This document shows positions 46,632-55,649 of a DNA stretch of 64,000 nucleotides, one piece after another. Origin of the DNA: Pelomonas candidula (GTDB lineage Bacteria > Pseudomonadota > Gammaproteobacteria > Burkholderiales > Burkholderiaceae_C); contig NZ_JBIGIC010000003.1 of NCBI RefSeq assembly GCF_043555985.1, forward strand, positions 501,513 to 565,512, given 5' to 3'. Numbering within the stretch: the stretch's first letter is position 1; each line of letters starts with the position of its first letter. Both the position numbers and the translations under genes were made by a program. Under the pieces are notes generated by a model that was given only the letters and a program-made list of their open reading frames with translations, had not been told where the DNA came from and did not search any database.

Positions 46632-48318
46632 TATTCGCCGCACCGTGCTGTGGGTGGTGTTCACGATGTCCCTCGTCCTGCTCTGGGACGGCTGGCAGAA
46701 GTACAACGGGCATCCGTCGATGTTCGCCCCCCAGCCCAGGGCCGTCGCCACGGCCCCGGGCGGCACCACGCCCGCCGGCGTGCCGGCCGCCACGGCCACC
46801 GGTGCCCAGGCGCCGGCCACGGCTGGAGCGCCGGCGGCAGCACCGTCCGAGAAGATCACGATCCGCACCGACGTGCTGACCGTCACCGTGGACACGCTGG
46901 GCGGCGACATCGTCCGCGCCGAGCTGCCCAAGTACCTCACGTCGTACGACCCGACGGTCACGGACCAGCTGCTGCAGATGGTGCATCTGCAGAAGAAGCC
47001 CGAGTTCACGCCGGAACCGGTGGTGCTGTTCAACGAAGGCCAGCACTACCGCGCCCAGACCGGCCTGGTCAGCGCCCAGGGTCCGCTGCCCGCCCACACC
47101 ACGCCGATGACGGCCGTGGCCGGTGATCGCGAGCTCAAGGCCGGCCAGGACGAGGTCAAGCTGCGCCTGGAGTCGGCCGAGGTCGGCGGCGTCAAGCTGG
47201 TCAAGACCTACACGTTCAAGCGCGGCGTCTACACGGTGGGCGTCACGCACGAGGTCGTCAACGCCGGCGGCACGCCGGTCACGCCGCAGGTCTACCTGCA
47301 ACTGGTGCGTGACGGCAGCATCGTCCACGGCGGCGCGGGCTTCACGCCCAGCTTCACGGGCCCGGCCGTCTACAACGACAAGGCCAAGTTCCAGACGATC
47401 AAGTTCGACGACATCGACAAGGGCAAGGTCGACATCGAGAAGCAAGCCGCCGACGGCTGGGTCTCGATGGTCCAGCACTACTTCGCCAGCGCCTGGCTGG
47501 TCACCGAAGCTGGCAACCGCGAGTTCTTCGTGCGCAAGCAGCCTGACCAGACCTACGCCACCGGCATGGTCTTCACACTGCCGACGCTGGCGCCCGGCGC
47601 CAGCACGACGCAGAGCGCAACGCTGTTCGCCGGCCCGCAGGAGGAAAAAAAGCTCGCCGCCCTGGCCCCGGGCCTGGAACGCGTGAAGGACTACGGCAAG
47701 CTGACCATCCTCGCCGAACCGATGTTCTGGCTGCTGGACAAGCTGCACGGCTTCATCGGCAACTGGGGCTGGACCATCGTCTGCCTGGTGCTGCTGCTGA
47801 AGGTCGCGCTGTACTGGCTGAACGCCAGCGCCTACAAGTCCATGGCCCGCATGAAGGCCGTCGCGCCGCGTGTCAACGCGCTGAAGGAGCGCTACAAGGA
47901 CAAGCCGCAGGAGATGCAGCAGGAGATGATGAAGATCTACCGCGAGGAGAAGATCAACCCCATCGGCGGCTGCCTGCCCATCTTTGCCCAGATGCCCATC
48001 TTCATGGCGCTCTACTGGGTGCTGCTGTCCACCGTCGAGATGCGCCAGGCGCCGTGGATCTTCTGGATCACCGACCTGTCGGTGCGCGACCCCTACTTCA
48101 TCCTGCCGCTGCTGATGATGGCGTCCAGCCTGTTCCAGGTCTGGCTGAACCCGCCGGCGCAGGACCCGATGCAGCAGAAGATGATGTGGATCATGCCGGT
48201 AGCCTTCGGCATCATGTTCTTCGTGTTCCCGTCCGGCCTGGTGCTGTACTGGCTGACGAACAACATCCTGTCGATCGCCCAGCAGTGGGTCATCAACAAG
48301 CGACTGGGCGTGAACTGA
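46624..48318 (+). CDS. yidC: membrane protein insertase YidC
   Basis: A 564-residue insertase. It has an N-terminal helix (about 6-22), a Pro/Ala/Thr linker, a large periplasmic beta domain (about 75-340), and the conserved five-helix core from WLLDKLHGFIGNWGW to the C-terminus. The core includes INPIGGCLPIFAQMPIFMALYWVL and FPSGLVLYWLTNN. Terminators lie downstream. It inserts and folds inner-membrane proteins. Confidence 0.98.
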   Translation: MTDIRRTVLWVVFTMSLVLLWDGWQKYNGHPSMFAPQPRAVATAPGGTTPAGVPAATATGAQAPATAGAPAAAPSEKITIRTDVLTVTVDTLGGDIVRAELPKYLTSYDPTVTDQLLQMVHLQKKPEFTPEPVVLFNEGQHYRAQTGLVSAQGPLPAHTTPMTAVAGDRELKAGQDEVKLRLESAEVGGVKLVKTYTFKRGVYTVGVTHEVVNAGGTPVTPQVYLQLVRDGSIVHGGAGFTPSFTGPAVYNDKAKFQTIKFDDIDKGKVDIEKQAADGWVSMVQHYFASAWLVTEAGNREFFVRKQPDQTYATGMVFTLPTLAPGASTTQSATLFAGPQEEKKLAALAPGLERVKDYGKLTILAEPMFWLLDKLHGFIGNWGWTIVCLVLLLKVALYWLNASAYKSMARMKAVAPRVNALKERYKDKPQEMQQEMMKIYREEKINPIGGCLPIFAQMPIFMALYWVLLSTVEMRQAPWIFWITDLSVRDPYFILPLLMMASSLFQVWLNPPAQDPMQQKMMWIMPVAFGIMFFVFPSGLVLYWLTNNILSIAQQWVINKRLGVN

Positions 48319-48335
48319 TTCACACCCCCTGGATG

Positions 48336-48360
48336 AGCCCCCGCGCGCGGGGGCTTTTTT
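48336..48360 (+). terminator. terminator of yidC
   Basis: AGCCCCCGC GC GCGGGGGCT, a perfect 9-bp stem, followed by six T. Confidence 0.92.
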
Positions 48361-48463
48361 ACGCCCGTCGAAAGCAGTTCAATCGCATCGCGGGGCAGAG
48401 AACACCGGCCCGGACGGGCCTCACGAGAGCGCCCGAACCCGGCCTCCCCCGCGCCAGAACATC

Positions 48464-48497
48464 AGCCGCAGCGCCTCCCGGGTGCTGCGGCTTTTTT
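48464..48497 (+). terminator. second rightward terminator, no gene before it
   Basis: AGCCGCAGC, an 11-base loop, GCTGCGGCT, then a T run. It faces right and sits about 100 bases past the yidC terminator with no gene between. It may be a backup or a remnant of a lost gene. Confidence 0.8.
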
Positions 48498-48504
48498 CAT
48501 GCCG

Positions 48505-49407
48505 TCAATGGCCCGTGGCCTTCCATGCCGCCAGCTGGTCAGGGCCGATGACGAAGTAGGACTTGTACTCGCCGCCCTGGCGCGAGCCCATCTCGATGGC
48601 CTCGATCTCCACGGCCAGATCGGCCGTGGCGCCGTCGCGGCGGATGATGGCGGTCTCGGGTTGATGGAAGCCGGTCACGCGGCCCCAGACGCGCATCATG
48701 TCCTTGCCCTTCTCGCGCAGCGCCTCGATCTCGCGGGCGCGCTCCAGAGGCAGCTTGACGGTGAACTGCAGGTCGCGGCAGCCGGGGCACAGCGCCTCGA
48801 AGTCGGGTAGGTAGTTCAGGTCACTGCGGTGCTTGCCGTCGCTGTAGCCCACGCCCAGGCGGCGCGCGCCGGGCCGCACGAAGACGTAGTACTCGCCCGT
48901 CGCGATGTCCGGGCCGCTCAGCGAGACGTACTCAGCCTGGTAGGCCATCACCATCCGCAGCGAGGCCGGGTCGGCGGGCAGTTCCTGGCGGGTCTTGTCC
49001 GCGAGGTCCTGCTTCTTGAACTCGTTGGTCTCGTCGGCGCTCTCGGGGTGGGCGATTCTGGCGATCAAGGCCCAGTCCGGCTTGGGCACGGAGGCGGCCT
49101 GTGTCTTCCAGCGCGCCAGGTAGGCGAGGAAGGCGCTGTCGGGCTGCTTCTCGTACTCGCCCTTGACCCACTCGGTCGCCTCCTGGCGCTGGTAGTTGGC
49201 GAAGCGCGCCGGCAGGGCTGCGGTGCCATCCAGCACGAGGGCGCTGACGGAGCCGAACTTGCCGGCGTCCTTGTAGCGGGGCTGCTGCGGCTGAGCGGCG
49301 GCCGGCGCCGCAGCGGGCAGCTCGGCCTTCTTGCCGCAGGCGGCCAGGCCGGCGAGGGACAGCGCGGCCATCAGCGCCAGGGTCAGGGGAGCGGGACGGA
49401 TCGACAT
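48505..49407 (-). CDS. lipoprotein of unknown function
   Basis: A 300-residue lipoprotein: signal MSIRPAPLTLALMAALSLAGLAAC with the lipobox Cys at about residue 24, then an Ala/Pro/Gln linker. The body has no recognised family; CPGCRD could bind a metal. Last gene in a leftward series with two other exported proteins, a kinase and a sigma factor. The start at 49407 drops a noisy upstream extension overlapping the next gene. Confidence 0.7.
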   Translation of the reverse strand: MSIRPAPLTLALMAALSLAGLAACGKKAELPAAAPAAAQPQQPRYKDAGKFGSVSALVLDGTAALPARFANYQRQEATEWVKGEYEKQPDSAFLAYLARWKTQAASVPKPDWALIARIAHPESADETNEFKKQDLADKTRQELPADPASLRMVMAYQAEYVSLSGPDIATGEYYVFVRPGARRLGVGYSDGKHRSDLNYLPDFEALCPGCRDLQFTVKLPLERAREIEALREKGKDMMRVWGRVTGFHQPETAIIRRDGATADLAVEIEAIEMGSRQGGEYKSYFVIGPDQLAAWKATGH

Positions 49408-49475
49408 GCGGGCATCTCCGATGCAGTGGGGGATGCCCTGCTTCACGAGATTTCGCGCGCCCAGGCGCCAGGCCG

Positions 49476-51314
49476 TCAGTTCCCCCACCAGGTCCAGATC
49501 ACGCCGTAGGTGGTCGATACCATCGCCCGGCCGGCCGGCGCCCCCCACAACGGGCTGCGCAGCAGGTAACGCTTGCCGGTCAGGCGCTCGGTGACCTGCA
49601 TCTGGCAGACCGCGCTGAACTGGTTGGTGTGGACAGCACCGGGTGCGATGGCGTACGTGACCGTGCTGGAGAAGTAGCCCTGGGCGTGCGTGAGCAGCAC
49701 GCCATCGCGGACCCCGCCGATCAGCGGGTCCTGCAGGTCGGCCGCGCAGGTCAGCGTGCTCGGGCCCTCGAAGCGGATGAGCCAGTCGTCGCTGGACCAC
49801 ACGTCCACAAGGCTGCCGTCGGCGCGGCGCACCTGAGGCTGCAGCGTGTGCACGCAGGCCTGCACGGTCTCCAGCAGCTGGGCCTGCGGGTCGTAGAAGG
49901 GCTGCATCCAGCACGGCGTGCTGACGTTGAAGACGCTCTTCACGTCCGGCGCCACCGCATCGACCGCCAGCACCAGCTGGTAGCCGCTCAGCAGCTCCGC
50001 GCCGGTGGGAAGCGGCAGCAACTCGAGGCCGTCCACCGGCGTGGGGGTTGGGGTCGGCGTGGGTGCGGGGTCCGTGGGCGTCGGCGTCTGGCAGGCGGAC
50101 AGGTCACCGCCGCTGCCCAGCGGCCAGGGCGAGGTGGCCGCGGTGGCCTGCGCGTCGCCGCTGGTGCCAAGCTTGAGCTTGGCCGTGGCCTCCAGGCCCA
50201 GCTCGGATTTCCAGCTCACGCAGTTGCTCACACCGTCGCTGACCATCTGGCCGCTCACGCCCAGGGTGGCGCGCAGGCTGGCGCTCAGCGGTGCGACGGT
50301 CTCCAGAACTTTGAGCTGCAGGTCCGGCCCGACCTTGAGCTGCAGGCTCAGGCTGGTGGTGGCCTTGGCGGCCGCCGGCGTGCCGGTGGGCGCCTGGCTG
50401 GCCGCGCTGCTGTCGATGCCATTGCTGGACTGCAGCTGGCCGGTCGCCGGGTCGTAGTGCAGCGCCACGTGGGCGCGCGTGTCGCCGTCGATGACCCGCA
50501 TTTCCAGCTTGGCGTCGCCGCTGGCCTGGGTCTGCAGCATCACGGGCACCTCCACCTGGGCCAGGCCCAGCGTCTGCGGGATCACGTAGCGGAAGCGGGT
50601 CAGCTCCAGGCCCTTGCTGGTGCTGCCGTCGGCGGCCGTGGTCAACAGCTGCAGCAACAGCGTCTGCGTGAAGGTGAGGTCGCCCGTCAGGTCGAAGGTC
50701 TTGAACCCGCTGGCGGCCGAGAAGTCCAGGTCCAGGTTCAGCTTCATCGCCAGCTGGCCCTTGTAGCTGACACCCACCGGCCCCAGCGACCCCAGTTCCG
50801 CCGAGAAGCTGGTGCTGGCCATGCCGCTGGCCGCCGGACTCGCCAGCGGCCGTACCCGGCCGGCCGCTGCCGGCGTGGCGCTGACGTCCTGCACGCTGGC
50901 CTTGATGCGCAAGCTGGCGAACACCTCGCCCAGCTCCGGCGCGCGTGTGCCCAGCCGGGTACCGGTGGCGTCCACGGTGATGACCATGTAGGCGCGCCCG
51001 GCCACGATCAGCACCTGCCCCACCTGGGCGCCCGGCGCCGCGCTGAACTGCAGCGTGCCGGCCGCATCGGTCTGCAACAGCTGCGGGCTGCCGCTGGCCG
51101 TGCTGAGCTCGCGCACGCCGGGCTGGTAGGCCGCCTGCACGGTGGTGTCGCCGCTGGCCGATGGCGGCGTCGGCACGGTCAGCGGGCCGGGCGGCACGGG
51201 TTCGGGCGTGGCGGGCGCGGTGCTGCCGTTGCCGCCGCCGCCGCAGGCGGTGAGCAGGGCCAGCAGACCGGCCGCCGCGGCGCGACGGGCTTGGGCGAGG
51301 CGGGTGCGCGTCAT
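49476..51314 (-). CDS. large secreted lipoprotein
   Basis: A 612-residue lipoprotein with lipobox LLALLTAC (Cys about residue 24), a Gly/Pro linker, and long beta-rich regions. A PTPTPTPTP linker near residues 415-430 separates it into two parts. Cys pairs sit in the C-terminal part. No family is recognised. It lies 13 bases after the next lipoprotein gene, and the two are probably co-transcribed. Confidence 0.7.
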   Translation of the reverse strand: MTRTRLAQARRAAAAGLLALLTACGGGGNGSTAPATPEPVPPGPLTVPTPPSASGDTTVQAAYQPGVRELSTASGSPQLLQTDAAGTLQFSAAPGAQVGQVLIVAGRAYMVITVDATGTRLGTRAPELGEVFASLRIKASVQDVSATPAAAGRVRPLASPAASGMASTSFSAELGSLGPVGVSYKGQLAMKLNLDLDFSAASGFKTFDLTGDLTFTQTLLLQLLTTAADGSTSKGLELTRFRYVIPQTLGLAQVEVPVMLQTQASGDAKLEMRVIDGDTRAHVALHYDPATGQLQSSNGIDSSAASQAPTGTPAAAKATTSLSLQLKVGPDLQLKVLETVAPLSASLRATLGVSGQMVSDGVSNCVSWKSELGLEATAKLKLGTSGDAQATAATSPWPLGSGGDLSACQTPTPTDPAPTPTPTPTPVDGLELLPLPTGAELLSGYQLVLAVDAVAPDVKSVFNVSTPCWMQPFYDPQAQLLETVQACVHTLQPQVRRADGSLVDVWSSDDWLIRFEGPSTLTCAADLQDPLIGGVRDGVLLTHAQGYFSSTVTYAIAPGAVHTNQFSAVCQMQVTERLTGKRYLLRSPLWGAPAGRAMVSTTYGVIWTWWGN

Positions 51315-51327
51315 GGCGAGCGCGGGA

Positions 51328-52251
51328 TCAGGAGCTCACCAGCATGGACACGAAGCCCTTGCTGCCGAGCGACGCGTTGCCGCCGGTGGGCGTGCCCTGG
51401 ATGACGATCACATAGCGCGGCGTACCGCCGGTGCGGGCCAGGCTGTAGGCGTGCATGGCGTAAGTGCCAGCTGCCAGGCCCGCCGTGCTGGGCACCGCCA
51501 CGTCGCCCACCGTGCCCAGGCCCGTGCCGCCGCTGGACAGCGCCGCGCTGATGTTGGCGGCCGAGATTGTGAAGGCCGTGGCGCCGATCGGCGACACGGT
51601 CACCGAGCCGTCGGCGTTCACAACCGCGCTGTCGTTGGCCTGCGGCGTGACCTTGGCGATGTCGCCCGTGGGGCTGCTGCCGGTGAACTGGCAGTCCTCG
51701 GCGGCGTACAGCCGCGTGCCGGCGGGAATGTCCGTGGCCTTGGCCAGCGCGGTTGCCGTAGGCGCCACCATGACCATCATGCTCTTGGCATAGCCGCCGA
51801 TGGAGGCGCCGGTCACGTCCTGACGCACCACCGAGCATTGCTGGATCAGCCGGCCGTCGGCGCCGGGCGCGAGCCAGCTCAGGTCAGCCGCCAGCACGAT
51901 GGCGCTCTTCAGGCTGACGCTGTCGGTGCCCAGCGTGATCGTCGTCTCGCCGCCGCCTAAAGCGCCGCGAAAGCTCGTCGACCCCGTAGCCAGCACGCCC
52001 TGTGTGGCCGACACCGAGGTCACCGTGTTACCACCGATGTTCAGGCCGGTGGCGTAGAGCGCGTAGACGTCGTAGCGGGTGTAGGGGAAGCTGGTGGTGC
52101 TGCCCGAGCTGCCGGACGAGCCCGAGGACCCGGAAGAGCTGCCGCTGCTGCCCGTGGATGTGCCGCTGCCAGCATCACTGCCGCCGCCACCGCAGGCGGT
52201 CAGCACGACGGCCATCAGCAGGCTCAGGCCCAGGGTCGAAAACTTCTTCAT
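51328..52251 (-). CDS. secreted lipoprotein with Ser/Gly linker
   Basis: A 307-residue lipoprotein: MKKFSTLGLSLLMAVVLTAC with Cys at residue 20, then a Ser/Gly-rich linker of about 35 residues, then a beta-rich globular domain. No family is recognised. AAGGAGAA upstream fixes the ATG at 52251. It lies 109 bases downstream of the kinase gene and 13 bases upstream of the next lipoprotein gene. Confidence 0.75.
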   Translation of the reverse strand: MKKFSTLGLSLLMAVVLTACGGGGSDAGSGTSTGSSGSSSGSSGSSGSSGSTTSFPYTRYDVYALYATGLNIGGNTVTSVSATQGVLATGSTSFRGALGGGETTITLGTDSVSLKSAIVLAADLSWLAPGADGRLIQQCSVVRQDVTGASIGGYAKSMMVMVAPTATALAKATDIPAGTRLYAAEDCQFTGSSPTGDIAKVTPQANDSAVVNADGSVTVSPIGATAFTISAANISAALSSGGTGLGTVGDVAVPSTAGLAAGTYAMHAYSLARTGGTPRYVIVIQGTPTGGNASLGSKGFVSMLVSS

Positions 52252-52360
52252 TGCCGGTTCTCCTTGATTGCAAGAGATAGCCCCGACAGTCACGCCAGGG
52301 CCTTCTCCTGCATTCACGAGAACCGGCGCCGAAAAGCGCCACGGCCTTCGCCGGCCTGGA

Positions 52361-55030
52361 TCAACCGCCGCGCAACAGCGCCATCGGCGTCGCCAGCAAC
52401 TTCTCGCCGCCGGCAGCCTGCAATTGCTGCATCAATCGCCGCGCGAGTGCCTGGCAGGCCTCGTCCAGGGCGTGCGCCTCGCGCAGATGCGAGAAGGCCT
52501 GCGCGCGAAACATGACGATGCTTGGGTCATCCTGGCCCAGCACCTGCTTCCAGCGAGCCGCCGCTTCTTCGGCGCGCCCCTGTGAGGCCAACCATTCGCC
52601 TTCGCGCAACCACAGCACCGCACGGCGAGCTGGCACCTTCGCGAAGAACTGGTCCGCCACCGCCTGGCCCTGGTCCAGCAACGCGCGCGCGCGGCCCAGG
52701 TCCCCGGCGTGAACGGCTTGCGCCGCGCAGGCCTGCTGGATGCGAATCCGCAGCGCCGGCTGCGGCGCCTGGACATCCAGGCCCCAGGGCCGGCAGCCCT
52801 CACGCAGCGCCTCCCAGTCGCCGGACTGCTGCGCCACATCCAGCGCCGTCGCCTCCACCGTCAGCCCGAAAACGGTCATGGCGCGGTTTGCCGGCAGCGA
52901 CGCAATGCGGCGCGCCTCCGCCACGTGCGCTTGCGCCTGATCGGGCGCGCCAGCCGCCATCTCCAGCAACGCCAGGTTGGCCTCCCCACGGGCCAGGATC
53001 ACCACATCAGGCCCCATGGTCTTGCGCAGCACCTGCAGCCCGTGACGAATCAGCGAACCGGCTTCGGCCGGGCGCAGCGTCAACAGCGCCAGCTGGCCCA
53101 CCTGATCCTCCGACGCCGCCGTCTTCCAGTCTTCGGCGCCGCGCTGCGTTCGATTGGCCTTCACGCCGCGAATGCCTGCCTGGTAGGCAGATTCCATGTC
53201 CCCCTGGCCCAGGTAGGCCACGATCAACTGTTCGTAGACCGTACCCAGAAGGTTGGGACCTGGCAACGGTGCGAGCAGCTCAGAAGCAGCCTGCAGATGG
53301 GCGATGTCTGCCGACACCGGCGCATGCAACCGGGCGCCGAAACCGCCAACGGCGAGATGGGCCAGCGCCAGCCGCTGCGGGTCCAGCTCACCCAGCGCCT
53401 GGTAGATGGCCAGGGCCTCGGTGGCCGCCTGGAAACCCTCCTGGTAGCGGCCGGCGCTTTCCCACAAGTCACGCTGGCCCAGCAACGCATCGGCATAGGC
53501 GCGGCTGCGCGTGCCATGCAGGTCCCGGGCCTGGTGGAGCCGCTCTTCGGCCAATTGGCGAGACAAATCGGGCAGGCCCAACTGCTGAGTCAGGGTGCCC
53601 AGGTCGACCAGCAGTTGTTCGCGCGCGAGCGGCTCGTCCCGAAGCGACCCCAGCACCTGCTGCGCGCCTTCCTCAATCAGTCGGCGCGCCGGTACATCGC
53701 GATTGCGCGTGTCGGGCTGAGCCTCGCGCAGCGGGTTGAAGAGCCCGGTCAGGAACTCATACATCGCTCCGGCTCGTCGTGCCTCCTGTCGAGCCTCGCG
53801 AGCCGCCTGCAACGCCCACCCCGTCGTTCCCACCAACGCCAGCACCGCCAACGTCGACGCGCCCACGGCCCAGCGGTGCCGCGCAATGACACGGCCAGCG
53901 CGGTAGCGCCAGGATGGCGGCCGGGCCTCCACGGCCTCGCCAGCCAGGTGGCGGCGTAGGTCGGCGGCGAGTGCGTCCATCGTCGCGTAGCGGCGTGCCG
54001 GCTCCTTGGCCAGCGCCTTGGCCACGATGGCGTCCAGGTCGCCACGCAGGGCCTTGCGCGTCGCGGCGTCGCGCGCGGCGGTGGAGACCGCCGGTGGCTC
54101 GGCCTCCAGCACCGCGCGCTCCAGCGCATGCCGCGAGGCCGGCGCCGCGGCCGCATAGGGGCTCGCACCGCCGAGCAGCCGGTAGGCCAGCACGCCGAAG
54201 GCGTAGACGTCGCTGGCGATGCCCGGCTCCTCGCCACGCACCTGTTCGGGCGACGCGTACTCGGGCGTCATCGGGCGCTGGCCCAGCTGCGTCAGCGCGA
54301 CATCTCCCTCGGCCGCCACCAGGCTGCGCGCGATGCCAAAGTCCAGCAGCCGCACCTGGCCATCGTCCTGCACCATGACGTTGGCGGGCTTGATGTCCCG
54401 GTGCAGCACCAGGCGGCTGTGCGCGTACTGCAGCGCATCGGCAACCTGCAGCAGCAGGGCCACGCGCTCGCGCACACTGGCGTGGCGGGCCTCGCACCAG
54501 GCCAGGATGTCGCGGCCCTGCACGCACTCCATCGCCAGCCAGGGCAGGCCGTCGGCGTCCACGCCGGCGTCGTACAGCCGTGCGATGCCGGCGTGCTGCA
54601 GCCGGGCCAGCAGGTCGCGCTCGCGCTTGAGGCGCTCCAGCCAGCCTGGCGCGGGGCTGTGCGGCAGCTTGAGCGCCACCTCACGCTGGAAGTCGCCGCT
54701 GTGCGGGCGCGCCCGCCACACGCTGGCCATGCCGCCTCGGCCCAGCTCCTCGATCAGCGCCCAGGGACCGACATGCTGGCCGGCCCGCCAAGACGGTGTG
54801 CCGGCACCGCGTCCTTCGGTGCCACCGGCCAGGCTGGCGGCGCGGCTCAGGAAGCCGGCATCGGCCGCCGCCGCCTCGGCCTGCAGCAGCCGGTCCAGCG
54901 TGGCGCGCCAGCGCTGCTGCTCGGGGGGCAAGGTGTCGAGGAAGTGCTGGCGCTGATCCGGCGCCAGCGCCAGCGCGGCGTCGAACAGCGGCTCGACGGC
55001 CTGCCAGTCGTCGTGGGAAAGGGCGGGCAT
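52361..55030 (-). CDS. transmembrane Ser/Thr protein kinase with TPR-like domain
   Basis: An 889-residue kinase. An N-terminal helical tail (about 1-90) precedes an intact kinase domain (about 91-365): Gly loop ELGRGGMASVW (95-105), Lys in EVALKLP (121), HRDIKPANVM (210-219), DFGIAR (230-235), and PEYASPEQ. A single helix (about 387-407) leads to a C-terminal region of TPR-like helical repeats, probably periplasmic. It lies 31 bases after an ECF sigma gene, so it may phosphorylate that sigma factor. Confidence 0.92.
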   Translation of the reverse strand: MPALSHDDWQAVEPLFDAALALAPDQRQHFLDTLPPEQQRWRATLDRLLQAEAAAADAGFLSRAASLAGGTEGRGAGTPSWRAGQHVGPWALIEELGRGGMASVWRARPHSGDFQREVALKLPHSPAPGWLERLKRERDLLARLQHAGIARLYDAGVDADGLPWLAMECVQGRDILAWCEARHASVRERVALLLQVADALQYAHSRLVLHRDIKPANVMVQDDGQVRLLDFGIARSLVAAEGDVALTQLGQRPMTPEYASPEQVRGEEPGIASDVYAFGVLAYRLLGGASPYAAAAPASRHALERAVLEAEPPAVSTAARDAATRKALRGDLDAIVAKALAKEPARRYATMDALAADLRRHLAGEAVEARPPSWRYRAGRVIARHRWAVGASTLAVLALVGTTGWALQAAREARQEARRAGAMYEFLTGLFNPLREAQPDTRNRDVPARRLIEEGAQQVLGSLRDEPLAREQLLVDLGTLTQQLGLPDLSRQLAEERLHQARDLHGTRSRAYADALLGQRDLWESAGRYQEGFQAATEALAIYQALGELDPQRLALAHLAVGGFGARLHAPVSADIAHLQAASELLAPLPGPNLLGTVYEQLIVAYLGQGDMESAYQAGIRGVKANRTQRGAEDWKTAASEDQVGQLALLTLRPAEAGSLIRHGLQVLRKTMGPDVVILARGEANLALLEMAAGAPDQAQAHVAEARRIASLPANRAMTVFGLTVEATALDVAQQSGDWEALREGCRPWGLDVQAPQPALRIRIQQACAAQAVHAGDLGRARALLDQGQAVADQFFAKVPARRAVLWLREGEWLASQGRAEEAAARWKQVLGQDDPSIVMFRAQAFSHLREAHALDEACQALARRLMQQLQAAGGEKLLATPMALLRGG

Positions 55031-55061
55031 GGGAAGGCGGCGTCGAGGCGCTGACCAGCGG

Positions 55062-55649
55062 TCAGTCGTTCAGCGAGGCCCACAGCAACGCCCGCGCCTT
55101 CTGCCAGTCGCGCTGCACCGTGCGACGCGACTGGCCCAGCGCCTCGGCGCACTCGGTCTCTTCCAGGCCGACGAAGAAGCGCAGCTCGACGAGCCTGGCC
55201 AGCCGCGGGTCCTGGCGCTCCAGGTCGGTCAGCGCGTCGTGGATCTGCAGGTATTCGTCGTCGCGGTGGGCCAGCGTGGGCAGCTCGTCCAGCGGCACGT
55301 GGGTGGCGCCGCCACCGCGTTGCTGCGCCTGGCGCGCGCGGGCGTAGTCCACCACGATGGAGCGCATCACCGTGGCCGCGTACGCCATGAAGTGGTCGTG
55401 CGCGAGGTGCTGCCAGCCATCCTGGCGCGCAAGCTTGAGCCAGCCCTCGTGCACCAGGGCCGTCGTGTCCAGCAGCGTCAGCGGGCCGCTGCGGCGCAGG
55501 CGCTGGCGGGCCAGCTGGCGCAGCTCGCGGTAGAGCTCGTCGCGCAGGGCGGGGTCCAGCGGAGCAGGGGAGTCGGTCGGGGCGGCGTCGGTCGGGGTCA
55601 CAGGCGGGGCACGGGTTCCGGGGCGGCAGAGGTTCGACAATGCCGCCAT
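55062..55649 (-). CDS. ECF-family sigma factor
   Basis: A 195-residue sigma factor of the ECF_sub (PF07638-like) type. Region 2 includes LTLLDTTALVHEGWLKLAR and FMAYAATVMRSIVVDYARAR; region 4 has RLVELRFFVGLEETECAEALGQSRRTVQRDWQKARALL. No anti-sigma gene adjoins; a Ser/Thr kinase follows, as in the ECF43-type sigma/kinase pairs. The start is uncertain: ATG 55649 shares a CATG with the divergent mnmE start, and GTG 55601 is possible. Confidence 0.88.
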   Translation of the reverse strand: MAALSNLCRPGTRAPPVTPTDAAPTDSPAPLDPALRDELYRELRQLARQRLRRSGPLTLLDTTALVHEGWLKLARQDGWQHLAHDHFMAYAATVMRSIVVDYARARQAQQRGGGATHVPLDELPTLAHRDDEYLQIHDALTDLERQDPRLARLVELRFFVGLEETECAEALGQSRRTVQRDWQKARALLWASLND

